From Acidobacteriota bacterium (GTDB taxonomy: Bacteria; Acidobacteriota; UBA890), in contig JADFNY010000097.1 of assembly GCA_022563115.1 (NCBI GenBank), positions 1 to 10,291 on the forward strand: a stretch of DNA of 10,291 nt, written 5' to 3'. Under the pieces are notes generated by a model. It worked only from the letters and a program-made list of their open reading frames with translations. It searched no databases and was not told the DNA's origin. Positions 1-7,062 of this stretch are shown one piece after another. A program made the position numbers and the translations under genes. Numbering within the stretch: position 1 is the first letter of the stretch; each line of letters starts with the position of its first letter.

Positions 1-1
1 T

Positions 2-2197
2 GCCGACGTGTTCGCGACGCTGAAGCGGGCTCCGGAGAGCGTCAAGGAGCGGATCGCCGATATCCCCGGCGTCGAGCTGGTCGAGACGAGGGTGGTGGCC
101 AATGTCGTGCTCGACATCCCCGATTTTGCCGACCCGGTCAGGGGAACGCTGATTTCGATCGACGAGCGGGGCGGCTCGCTGCTCAACAGCACCTATCTGC
201 GCAGCGGCCGCATGATCGACCCGCAGCGCGCCGACGAGGTCCTCGTGTCGGAGGCCTTTGCCGAAGCGCACGGCTTCACGCCCGGCGCCGAGATCGCCGC
301 GATCATCAACGGCCGGCGCCAGGAGCTGACCATCGTCGGCGTGGCGCTGTCGCCGGAGCACATCTACATGATTGCGCCCGGCGGCGTGTTCCCGGACTTC
401 GAGCGCTATGGCGTTCTGTGGATGAACCGCGAGCCGCTCGCCAACGCCTACGACATGGATGAGGCGTTCAACGACGTCACTTTGACGCTGTCGGCCGGCG
501 CTAGCCGCGAGGCGGTCATCGAGTTGATCGACGAGATCGTCAAGCCGTATGGCGGTTTCGGGGCGATCGGTCGCGACGACCAGATCTCGCACCGCTTTCT
601 GTCGGAGGAATTCCGCCAGCTACGCCTGATGGCCACCGTATTCCCGGTGATCTTCCTGGGCGTTGCCTCGTTCCTGCTCAACGTGGTCATCAGCCGGGTG
701 GTGCGGGCGCAGCGCGAGCAGGTGGCGACGCTCAAGGCCTTCGGCTACACCAACCTCGCCCTGATGTGGCATTTCACCAAGCTGATCACCCTGATCGTCA
801 TCCTCGGGGTCACGGTCGGCCTCGGGGTGGGGGTCTGGCTCACCCAAACGATGACCACGCTGTACATGAACATCTATAAGTTCCCCTACCTGCGGTTCGT
901 CGTATCGCCGTCGGTAGTGGCCAGCGCCGCCGCCATCAGCCTCGCCGCCGCCCTGCTCGGCGCCGCCTATTCGGTGTATCGGGCGGTCAGCCAGCCGCCG
1001 GCGGAGGCGATGCGCCCCGAAGCGCCGGCCATGTACCGCGAGACCCTGGTCGAACGGCTCGGCCTCAAGCGCCTGCTGGCGCAGCCGACCCGCATGATCC
1101 TGCGCCACATCGAGCGCCAGCCGGTGAAGTCAACGATGACAATCCTCGGCATCTCGTTCTCGGTGGCCATCTTGATGGCCGGGTTGTTCTTTGCCGACGC
1201 CGTAAACGTGATGATCCAGGTGCAGTTCGGCTTTGCGCAGCGCGAGGATCTCGCCGTGATGTTCGTCGAGCCGACGTCGTACCGCGCCTACTACGAGTTG
1301 CTGAATCTCGACGGTGTTGAATACGGCGAGCCGTTTCGAGCGGTTCCCGTCGACCTGAAGAAGGGCCACCGCAGCTTCCGCACCGCCATCCAGGGGCTCG
1401 AGCCCGACAGCGACCTGGTGCGCCTGATCGACACGTCGCTGCGGCCGGTGGCGATCCCCGCCGAGGGCCTGGTTTTGACCCGCTACCTGGCCGACGTTCT
1501 CGGCGTGCAGGCCGGCGACCTGATCAACGTCGAGGTGCTCGAGGGTAGCCGGCCGGTGCGGGACCTGCCCGTTACCGCCCTGGTCAGCGAGTACATCGGC
1601 GTCGCGGCTTACATGGAGCGCTCGGCGCTGAACCGCCTGATGCGCGAAGGTGATGCGATCTCGGGCGTCTATCTGGCCACTGACGAGGCCCGTCTCGACG
1701 ACATTTACCTGCAGCTGGAACAGATGCCGCGGGTCGCCGGATCGGTCAACGCCAGCAATGCGATCGAGAGTTTTTTCGAAACGGCGGGCAACCAGCTTCT
1801 GACCTGGGCCCTCATCAATACGTTTCTTGCCGGATCGATCGCCATCGGCGTGGTGTACAACAGCGCCCGCATCGCGCTGGCCGAGCGCAGCCGCGAGCTC
1901 GCCAGCTTGCGCGTCCTCGGCTTTCGCCGCGCCGAGGTCTCGTACATCCTTTTGGGTGAGATCGCGGTGTTGACGCTGGTGGCGATTCCCGTCGGCTTTG
2001 TCATCGGGCATGGCCTGTGTGCGTACATGGTCGACGCGTTCCAGACCGACCTGTTCCGCATTCCGATCATCATCTCGCCGCGCACCTACAGCTATTCGGC
2101 CGGTGTGGTGCTGATCGCTTCCGTCGTCTCGGGACTCATCGTGCGCCGCCGGGTCGACCACCTCGATCTCGTCGCCGTATTGAAGACCAGGGAGTAG
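2..2197 (+). CDS. FtsX-like ABC transporter permease, two FtsX units (5'-partial)
   Basis: Integral inner-membrane permease of the MacB/FtsX (DUF214) class, which works with a separate LolD/MacB-type ATPase. The reading frame is open to the left edge: codons for Ala-Asp precede the GTG at 8, so that GTG is probably internal and the true start with the first membrane helix lies upstream. Numbering from the GTG, residues 1-200 form a MacB-like periplasmic core domain (the stretch around IPGVELVETRVV is typical). Hydrophobic segments at about 211-232, 255-282 and 298-325 make the first FtsX unit, ending in the typical PPAEAMRPEAP linker. One helix at about 377-400 opens the second unit, a periplasmic domain follows, and three helices lie at about 597-618, 647-675 and 698-715. 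The motifs QREQVATLKAFG and ERSRELASLRVLGF are the cytoplasmic coupling segments usual after the first helix of each helix trio. The adaptor gene follows after 3 bases. Substrate is unknown; lipoprotein, peptide or drug export are all possible. Confidence 0.92.
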   Translation, partial: ADVFATLKRAPESVKERIADIPGVELVETRVVANVVLDIPDFADPVRGTLISIDERGGSLLNSTYLRSGRMIDPQRADEVLVSEAFAEAHGFTPGAEIAAIINGRRQELTIVGVALSPEHIYMIAPGGVFPDFERYGVLWMNREPLANAYDMDEAFNDVTLTLSAGASREAVIELIDEIVKPYGGFGAIGRDDQISHRFLSEEFRQLRLMATVFPVIFLGVASFLLNVVISRVVRAQREQVATLKAFGYTNLALMWHFTKLITLIVILGVTVGLGVGVWLTQTMTTLYMNIYKFPYLRFVVSPSVVASAAAISLAAALLGAAYSVYRAVSQPPAEAMRPEAPAMYRETLVERLGLKRLLAQPTRMILRHIERQPVKSTMTILGISFSVAILMAGLFFADAVNVMIQVQFGFAQREDLAVMFVEPTSYRAYYELLNLDGVEYGEPFRAVPVDLKKGHRSFRTAIQGLEPDSDLVRLIDTSLRPVAIPAEGLVLTRYLADVLGVQAGDLINVEVLEGSRPVRDLPVTALVSEYIGVAAYMERSALNRLMREGDAISGVYLATDEARLDDIYLQLEQMPRVAGSVNASNAIESFFETAGNQLLTWALINTFLAGSIAIGVVYNSARIALAERSRELASLRVLGFRRAEVSYILLGEIAVLTLVAIPVGFVIGHGLCAYMVDAFQTDLFRIPIIISPRTYSYSAGVVLIASVVSGLIVRRRVDHLDLVAVLKTRE
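2189..2194 (+). promoter_or_regulatory. Shine-Dalgarno site for the adaptor gene
   Basis: AGGGAG lies at the very end of the permease gene, 6 bases before the GTG at 2201. It supports the GTG as the true start and indicates translational linkage of permease and adaptor. Confidence 0.7.
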
Positions 2198-2200
2198 CCT

Positions 2201-3391
2201 GTGAGTTGGCCTCGAAAACTCGGCTGGGTGGTCGGCGCTATCGTCGTGGTCGCCGCCATCGCCATGGGATTCATGCCCACCCCGGTGCTCGTCGATACCG
2301 CTTCGGTGGATCGCGGGGTCTTTGAGGTGACGGTGCGCGAGGAGGGCAAGACCCGAGTCGTCGAGCGCTACGTCATTTCGTCGCCGGTGGCGGCCTACGC
2401 TCGGCGCCTGGAGTTCGACGTCGGTGACGAGATCCAGGAAGGCGAGGTGCTGCTGTACCTCGAGCCGCTGCGCTCCCAAGTGCTCGACCCGCGCACCCGC
2501 GCCGAGGCCGAAGCGCGCGTCACCGTGGCGCGGGCGGCGCTGCTTGTCGCCCAGCAGGAGGTGAGTGCGTCCGAAGCCGACGCCACGTACGCCGAAACCG
2601 ACGTCGCGCGGGTGCGGCAGCTGCACGAACGGGGCGCCATGTCGCAAACAGCGCTCGATCTCGCTGAGGCGGCCGCACTCCGCACCATGGCTCGGCGCGA
2701 GGCGGCGCGCCGTGTCGTTGATGTCGCCGAGTACGACATCGAGGCGGCGAACACCGCCCTGCGTTACTCCCAGACCGCCGGCGCCGGTGGCGAGATGGTG
2801 TCTGTGCAGTCGCCGGTCAGCGGCCGCGTGCTGCGTTTGTTGCACGAGAGTGAGGGCGTTGTCGCTGCCGGCCAGGCGCTGATCGAGGTCGGCGACCCCG
2901 ACCTCCTCGAGGTCGAGGTCGAGGTGCTCTCGGCCGACGCCGTGAAGATCGCCCCCGGAACCGAGGTGCGCTTCGAGCGTTGGGGTGGGGAGGATGCGCT
3001 CCAAGGTGTCGTCCGGGTCGTGGAGCCGGTCGGCTTCACCAAGATCTCGGCGCTGGGCGTCGAAGAGCAACGTGTGTTGACCGTTGTCGACATCGTCTCG
3101 CCGGCGCAGGAGTGGAAGCGCCTCGGCGATCAGTACCGCGTCGACGCGATCTTCATCGTCTGGCGTGGCGATGACGTGCTGAGCCTCCCTTCGAGCGCCC
3201 TGTTTCGTCACCGCGACGGCTGGGCGACGTTCGTGGTCGAGGACGACGTCGCCCACCTGCGCGAGGTAGAGATCGGACGGCGCAGCGGCCTGCGGGCCGA
3301 GATTCGCTCGGGGCTGAGCACCGGCGAGATCGTGATCGTCCACCCCGATGATTCCATCGAAGACGGCAGCGCCATCGACATCGTTGGCTAG
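2201..3391 (+). CDS. HlyD/MacA-like periplasmic adaptor (membrane fusion protein)
   Basis: Periplasmic adaptor subunit (396 aa, usual for the family) that would link the inner-membrane FtsX-like permease to an outer-membrane channel. Residues about 8-26 are a single hydrophobic anchor after a short basic N-terminus. The first half of the lipoyl/barrel-sandwich domain lies at about 55-90. An Ala/Glu/Arg-rich helical hairpin with coiled-coil character spans about 93-190. The second lipoyl half starts near residue 202 with the diagnostic VQSPVSGRVLRL, followed by a beta-barrel domain (about 232-320) and a membrane-proximal domain to the C-terminus. The start is a GTG supported by AGGGAG 6 bases upstream and lies 3 bases after the permease stop, so the two are surely one operon. 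No lipobox cysteine is seen, so it is anchored by its helix and not by lipid. No TolC-like outer-membrane gene is present in the window. The family assignment is secure, the transported substrate is not known. Confidence 0.92.
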   Translation: MSWPRKLGWVVGAIVVVAAIAMGFMPTPVLVDTASVDRGVFEVTVREEGKTRVVERYVISSPVAAYARRLEFDVGDEIQEGEVLLYLEPLRSQVLDPRTRAEAEARVTVARAALLVAQQEVSASEADATYAETDVARVRQLHERGAMSQTALDLAEAAALRTMARREAARRVVDVAEYDIEAANTALRYSQTAGAGGEMVSVQSPVSGRVLRLLHESEGVVAAGQALIEVGDPDLLEVEVEVLSADAVKIAPGTEVRFERWGGEDALQGVVRVVEPVGFTKISALGVEEQRVLTVVDIVSPAQEWKRLGDQYRVDAIFIVWRGDDVLSLPSSALFRHRDGWATFVVEDDVAHLREVEIGRRSGLRAEIRSGLSTGEIVIVHPDDSIEDGSAIDIVG

Positions 3392-3439
3392 CCTGGATTC
3401 TTCAGCCAGCCGCTCGTTTCTGGGTGCTTCCCCGGCGAA

Positions 3440-3478
3440 GGCCATCGTGGCCAGGGGTTCCGTTGGATCGAGGACCCC
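3440..3478 (+). terminator. Two adjacent inverted repeats after the export operon (weak terminator candidate)
   Basis: GGCCA-TCG-TGGCC (3440-3452) is a perfect 5-bp stem with a 3-base loop. It is followed by GGGGTTCC (3454-3461) paired with GGACCCC (3472-3478), with one bulged T. Neither is followed by a T-tract, so a classic intrinsic terminator is not shown. The loop of the second hairpin contains the candidate -35 element of the next gene. These may be transcript-end structures or chance repeats in GC-rich DNA. Confidence 0.25.
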
Positions 3479-3491
3479 GGCTCGCTATGAT
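3463..3491 (+). promoter_or_regulatory. Candidate sigma-70-type promoter of the first double-propeller gene
   Basis: TTGGAT (3463-3468) and TATGAT (3486-3491) are separated by exactly 17 bases. The -10 matches the consensus at 5 of 6 positions, while the -35 keeps only the TTG. Transcription would begin near 3498 and leave a leader of about 37 bases before the ATG at 3535. It sits in the only sizeable gap (143 bases) between plus-strand genes, as expected if a new operon starts here. Found by eye only. Confidence 0.45.
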
Positions 3492-3521
3492 GCGGGCACC
3501 CAATCTCGTCGACATCCCCAC

Positions 3522-3527
3522 GAGGAA
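3522..3527 (+). promoter_or_regulatory. Shine-Dalgarno site fixing the start at 3535
   Basis: GAGGAA ends 7 bases before the ATG at 3535. In-frame ATGs at 3487 and 3490 overlap the candidate -10 box and would put 15-16 extra residues before an otherwise ideal signal peptide, so 3535 is preferred. Confidence 0.7.
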
Positions 3528-3534
3528 AAACCTC

Positions 3535-6033
3535 ATGCGTCTGCTGCGCGCCGTTTTCGTTTGCTTGGTCTCGATCGGAATCTCTGCGGTGCCCGCCCTG
3601 GCACAATCCAGCGGCTTCGGCCTCACCGTCGTCGTCGACGGCGATGACCTGATCATCGGCGAGCCGAACAACAGTTTCCGACCGGGCACGGTCTACGTGT
3701 ATCGGAAGAGCGGCGAGACTTGGGAGGAAGCGGCGCAGCTACGGGCCGACGCATACGAGCGCGACGATGGCTTCGGCGCCGTCCTCGCCCTGGCCGGCGA
3801 CACGCTCTTCGTGGCCCAACGGGGCGGGCTGCTGCACACCTTCGAGCGCGACGGGTCGAACTGGCGCTCCACCGGGACGCTCGACGTCGACGGATTGACC
3901 GGCCCCGACCCGGGTTGCCAGCAGGGGTACGGCTATTGCCGTACCGACTTCGGTATCGCGATCGCCGCGGAAGGTGACTGGATGATGGTCGGCAAGCCAG
4001 GTCGGGTCGCCAGCGCTGGTGGCCGTCGCGGTCGCGGCACGCCGCAGCCGGCTGAACCCGGCGCCGTGTACATCTTCCGGCGCGGGGGTTCCGGCAGATG
4101 GACCCAGCAGGGCAGCCTCGAGCCGACCGACGGGATCGTGGCGGGCGATGGCTTCGGAAGCTCGATCGCCATGGCAGACGGCCGTGTCTTCGTCGGCGCA
4201 CCGACCCGCGCGGCCGATGCTTCGGCGCGACCCCAGCGGGGAGGTCGCCGCGGTGGTCGGGGCCCGGCTCCCGAGCCGGAGAACACGACGCCGGTGCCGG
4301 GGGTCGGCCGTGTCTTCGAGTTCCGCTACCAGGACAGCGGCTGGCGTGAGACCGCCTCCCTGGGCTCGGAAAACGAGCGCGCCGCCAACTTCGGTGCCGC
4401 CCTCGCGCTCGAGGGCAACACCGTGGTGATCGGTGCGCCGGGCAGCGGCGACGGGTACGGTGCGGCGTACGTGTACAAGTACGACGAGGTGGACGGTGTC
4501 TGGGTCGAGCACTCGCGGCTGGCCGCCTTCAGCGGCGTCCGTGGCGATCGCTTCGGAACCGCCGTAGCCATCGATGGCGACGACCTCTGGGTCGGTGCGC
4601 CGGCCCCCCGCGGCACCGATACCGGCAGGGTGTACCTGTATCTCGGCGGCGACGAGGACCAGCTTCTCCGGGCCCCGCGGCGCATGTTCTTGACCGAAAC
4701 CGTGACCCGCGACGCCTTCGGTGACCGCATCACCGCCGCCGGCGGCATCGCCGCGGTTTCGGCTACCGGCATGGACCACCAGGCCGGCGCCGTGTACGTC
4801 TACGAGCGCAACGACGCCGGTGAGTGGGAAGACCGGGGCGAGCTCGTAAGCGAGCCCGACGCGCTGCCGCCGCTACTCGGCGAGGTGCGCGAGTGCACCG
4901 ATGGCAAGGTCGGGCCGTTCGATTGCGACGGCATCGACCTGCTCGCATTCATCCCCGGTTCCATGCTCAAGGCGGACGGCGACTCCCGCGGCGTGCGCAC
5001 CAACGACAACTGGGGCTGGACCGATCCGCTGACCGGACGCGAGTACGCGATCATCGGCCGCAACGACGGTACTTCGTTCTTCGACATCACTGACCCGATC
5101 AATCCCTTGCTGATTGGTGATTTGCCGAAGACCGGGAACACGCCGCCTTCGCAGCTCTGGCGCGACATCAAGTTCTACAACGGGCACGCCTTCATCGTTG
5201 CCGACGGCGCCGGCGCCCACGGCATGCAGATCTTCGACATGTCGGCCCTGCGCGACGTACCGAACATGCCGGTGGTGTTCCAGCCCGACGCCCACTACGA
5301 CCTCGTCGAGAGCGTCCACAACATCGCCATCAACACCGAAACCGGGTTCGCCTACCTGGTAGGGGCCAGGGGCGGCCGCGAAACCTGCGGCGGCGGGTTG
5401 CACATGATCGACATCCGCGACCCGCTCAACCCGCAGTTCGCTGGGTGCTTTCGCGACGAGCGTGGCACCCACGACGTGCAGTGCACCGTGTACCGCGGTC
5501 CCGACGAGCGTTACGAGGGGCGCGAGATCTGCCTGAAGGCGAACGGCGGCTTCCTGTCGATCTCCGACGTCACCGACAAGGCAAACCCGGTGCTGCTCGG
5601 CCGCGGCACCTACCCGAATCCCGCCTATCTGCATCAGGGCTGGCTGACCGACGATCACGCCTACTTCATCATGGACGACGAGTCGGACGTGATCCGCGGC
5701 AACGCCGAAACGACGCGCACCACCATCTGGGACATGAGCGACCTCGAGGACCCCCTGCTGGTCACCATGTTCATGGGCTCGCTGCCGGCCAGCGCCCACA
5801 ACCTGTACGTCAAGGGCGACTTCGTCTACCAGGCGAACTACCGCTACGGGCTGCACATCCTCGACATCTCCGATCCTAAGAACCCGGTCGAGGCGGGCAT
5901 GTTCGATACGGCGCCGTACCTCGAAGGCCCGGGCTTCAGTGGCGCCTGGAGCAACTACCCGTTCTTCGACTCCGGCACGATCATCGTCACCAGCCTGATG
6001 GAGGGCGTGTTTCTGCTGCGCAAGCATGACTGA
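3535..6033 (+). CDS. Secreted FG-GAP + LVIVD double-propeller protein, choice-of-anchor B family (copy A)
   Basis: Exported protein of 832 aa with no recognised enzymatic motif. Residues 1-23 are a Sec signal peptide (basic start, hydrophobic core, cleavage likely after ALA before Q24). Seven FG-GAP-type units follow, their lead Phe residues at about 28, 80, 139, 207, 286, 340 and 395. Each contains a pattern like VAIDGD..WVGAP...G.VYLY, which predicts one complete seven-bladed beta-propeller. From about 443 to the end is the choice-of-anchor B region with LVIVD-like units such as TSFFDITDPINPLLIG and LHILDISDPKNPVEAG, predicted to form a second propeller. This region has six cysteines (C454, C464, C618, C638, C650, C666). 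Blades 3 and 4 carry Arg/Gly/Pro-rich inserts near residues 159-176 and 232-255. No C-terminal sorting signal is seen although many family members have one, so it is probably periplasmic or released. It heads a likely operon with the hydrolase, whose start overlaps its stop. Function unknown; binding or scaffolding is a guess from the fold. Confidence 0.9.
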   Translation: MRLLRAVFVCLVSIGISAVPALAQSSGFGLTVVVDGDDLIIGEPNNSFRPGTVYVYRKSGETWEEAAQLRADAYERDDGFGAVLALAGDTLFVAQRGGLLHTFERDGSNWRSTGTLDVDGLTGPDPGCQQGYGYCRTDFGIAIAAEGDWMMVGKPGRVASAGGRRGRGTPQPAEPGAVYIFRRGGSGRWTQQGSLEPTDGIVAGDGFGSSIAMADGRVFVGAPTRAADASARPQRGGRRGGRGPAPEPENTTPVPGVGRVFEFRYQDSGWRETASLGSENERAANFGAALALEGNTVVIGAPGSGDGYGAAYVYKYDEVDGVWVEHSRLAAFSGVRGDRFGTAVAIDGDDLWVGAPAPRGTDTGRVYLYLGGDEDQLLRAPRRMFLTETVTRDAFGDRITAAGGIAAVSATGMDHQAGAVYVYERNDAGEWEDRGELVSEPDALPPLLGEVRECTDGKVGPFDCDGIDLLAFIPGSMLKADGDSRGVRTNDNWGWTDPLTGREYAIIGRNDGTSFFDITDPINPLLIGDLPKTGNTPPSQLWRDIKFYNGHAFIVADGAGAHGMQIFDMSALRDVPNMPVVFQPDAHYDLVESVHNIAINTETGFAYLVGARGGRETCGGGLHMIDIRDPLNPQFAGCFRDERGTHDVQCTVYRGPDERYEGREICLKANGGFLSISDVTDKANPVLLGRGTYPNPAYLHQGWLTDDHAYFIMDDESDVIRGNAETTRTTIWDMSDLEDPLLVTMFMGSLPASAHNLYVKGDFVYQANYRYGLHILDISDPKNPVEAGMFDTAPYLEGPGFSGAWSNYPFFDSGTIIVTSLMEGVFLLRKHD

Positions 6034-7054
6034 TCCGTCCTTTCCGGCCGTGCGCAGCTGGTCGATGGCTCTCCTGTTTGGTGTGCTGATCGGCGCCGCC
6101 GGTGGCGTGGTCTCCGGCAGCGAAGATCGCACTGCCCCCACCCCCGCGGATCGCACCGCCCCGGCCCCTGCGGACAGCATCACCCCCGTTCCCAGCCGGG
6201 GGCAAGACGGCCTGGTCGCCGTCAACGGCACCGAGCTGTTCGTCGAGCGCGTCGGCGCCGGCGAGCCGATCGTCATCGTGCACGGCGGCCCGGTGCTGGA
6301 GCATGGCTACCTGCTGCCGCACCTCACGCCGCTCGCGGACGATTACGAGCTCGTCTTCTTCGACCAGCGGCTCAGCGGTCGCTCGGCACCTTCGGTCGAC
6401 GCCGACAGCGTGCGGCTCGCCACCTTCGTCGACGACATCGAGGCGCTTCGCGTCGCGCTCGGGCTCGGCCGGATTCATCTGATGGGCCACTCGTGGGGTG
6501 GCCTTTTGGCGATGCGTTACGCGCTCAGCTATCCGCCGAACCTCCGCTCGCTGTTGCTCATCAGCTCGATGGCGGCAAGCGGCGATCTGTGGCGGCAGGA
6601 AGAAGCGGTCCTCGGCGAGCGGATCACCGAACAGGACAACCAGGAGCGCGCCGCGATCCGGGCATCGGAAGCGTTCGCCGCGCGCCGCCCGCAAGCGATC
6701 GCCCAATTGTTGATGCTGTCGTTTCGGCCCCAGTTCCACGATCCCAGAAAGCTGGCGGAACTGCACCTGTACGTTCCCGACGACTACGTCGAGCGCAGCC
6801 GGCAATTCGGGGCCTTGGCTCCCGAGCTCGAGAGTTTCGACCTCCACGATGGGCTCGAATCGCTCGACGTTCCGACGCTGATCCTCTACGGCGACGACGA
6901 GCCCGGTGGCCCGCTCGGCGGAGCCGCCATCCACGAGCGCATCGCGGGCTCCCGCTACGTCACCATCGAAAAGGCAGGCCACTTCGCGTTCATCGAGCAA
7001 CCGGCCGCGTTCTTGAGCGCGGTCCGAGGGTTCCTCGCCGAACGGGCTCGTTAG
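6026..7054 (+). CDS. Alpha/beta hydrolase, proline iminopeptidase-like (peptidase S33 type), probably exported
   Basis: Serine hydrolase of 342 aa. The oxyanion-hole motif HGGP lies near residues 90-93, and FDQRLSGRS near 112-120 corresponds to the DQRGSGRS block of proline iminopeptidases. The nucleophile elbow GHSWGG places the catalytic serine at 156, and the catalytic histidine is H319 in KAGHFAF. The acid position falls in YGDDEP (290-292), where relatives usually have Asp just before Pro; here that position is Glu292, with Asp290 and Asp291 beside it. The N-terminus has a hydrophobic stretch (about 14-30) consistent with a signal peptide or anchor, then a Pro/Ala/Thr-rich linker of three 8-residue repeats (34-57). 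The ATG at 6026 overlaps the previous stop by 8 bases, implying translational coupling. An alternative start at 6065 would give a tighter signal peptide. Aminopeptidase activity on N-terminal proline is possible, but esterase or lactonase activity cannot be excluded. Confidence 0.87.
   Translation: MTDPSFPAVRSWSMALLFGVLIGAAGGVVSGSEDRTAPTPADRTAPAPADSITPVPSRGQDGLVAVNGTELFVERVGAGEPIVIVHGGPVLEHGYLLPHLTPLADDYELVFFDQRLSGRSAPSVDADSVRLATFVDDIEALRVALGLGRIHLMGHSWGGLLAMRYALSYPPNLRSLLLISSMAASGDLWRQEEAVLGERITEQDNQERAAIRASEAFAARRPQAIAQLLMLSFRPQFHDPRKLAELHLYVPDDYVERSRQFGALAPELESFDLHDGLESLDVPTLILYGDDEPGGPLGGAAIHERIAGSRYVTIEKAGHFAFIEQPAAFLSAVRGFLAERAR
6125..6196 (+). repeat. Three 24-bp in-frame tandem units in the hydrolase leader
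   Basis: Units at 6125-6148, 6149-6172 and 6173-6196 encode DRTAPTPA, DRTAPAPA and DSITPVPS. The first two differ at 4 of 24 bases, and the third is more diverged. The array forms a flexible Pro-rich spacer between the hydrophobic leader and the hydrolase domain. Confidence 0.75.
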
Positions 7055-7062
7055 CTACACCA

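Noticed and set aside
1130..3445. Very long open frame (771 codons) on the minus strand
   Set aside because: It lies antisense to the well-supported permease and adaptor, is rich in His/Arg/Asp/Gln with no domain-like pattern, and is explained by codon bias in GC-rich DNA.
3424..3534. N-terminal extension of copy A from an upstream start
   Set aside because: It would bury the signal peptide and overlap the candidate promoter; the ATG at 3535 has a good Shine-Dalgarno and an ideal signal peptide.
4018..4065. Possible frameshift or assembly error producing the Arg/Gly-rich insert
   Set aside because: The reading frame and FG-GAP pattern continue on both sides, and a similar insert recurs in the next blade, so it looks like real in-frame sequence.
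4873..6276. 467-codon open frame on the minus strand
   Set aside because: Mirror of the LVIVD half of copy A; repetitive Val/Asp/Gly/Arg composition and no protein-family motif.
5987..7000. 337-codon open frame on the minus strand across the hydrolase
   Set aside because: Antisense to a gene with an intact catalytic motif set; composition is that of a shadow frame.
6493..7062. Upstream in-frame extension of the methyltransferase
   Set aside because: It overlaps the hydrolase in another frame, is Arg/Pro-rich and unlike any methyltransferase N-terminus; the ATG at 7063 gives the family length.
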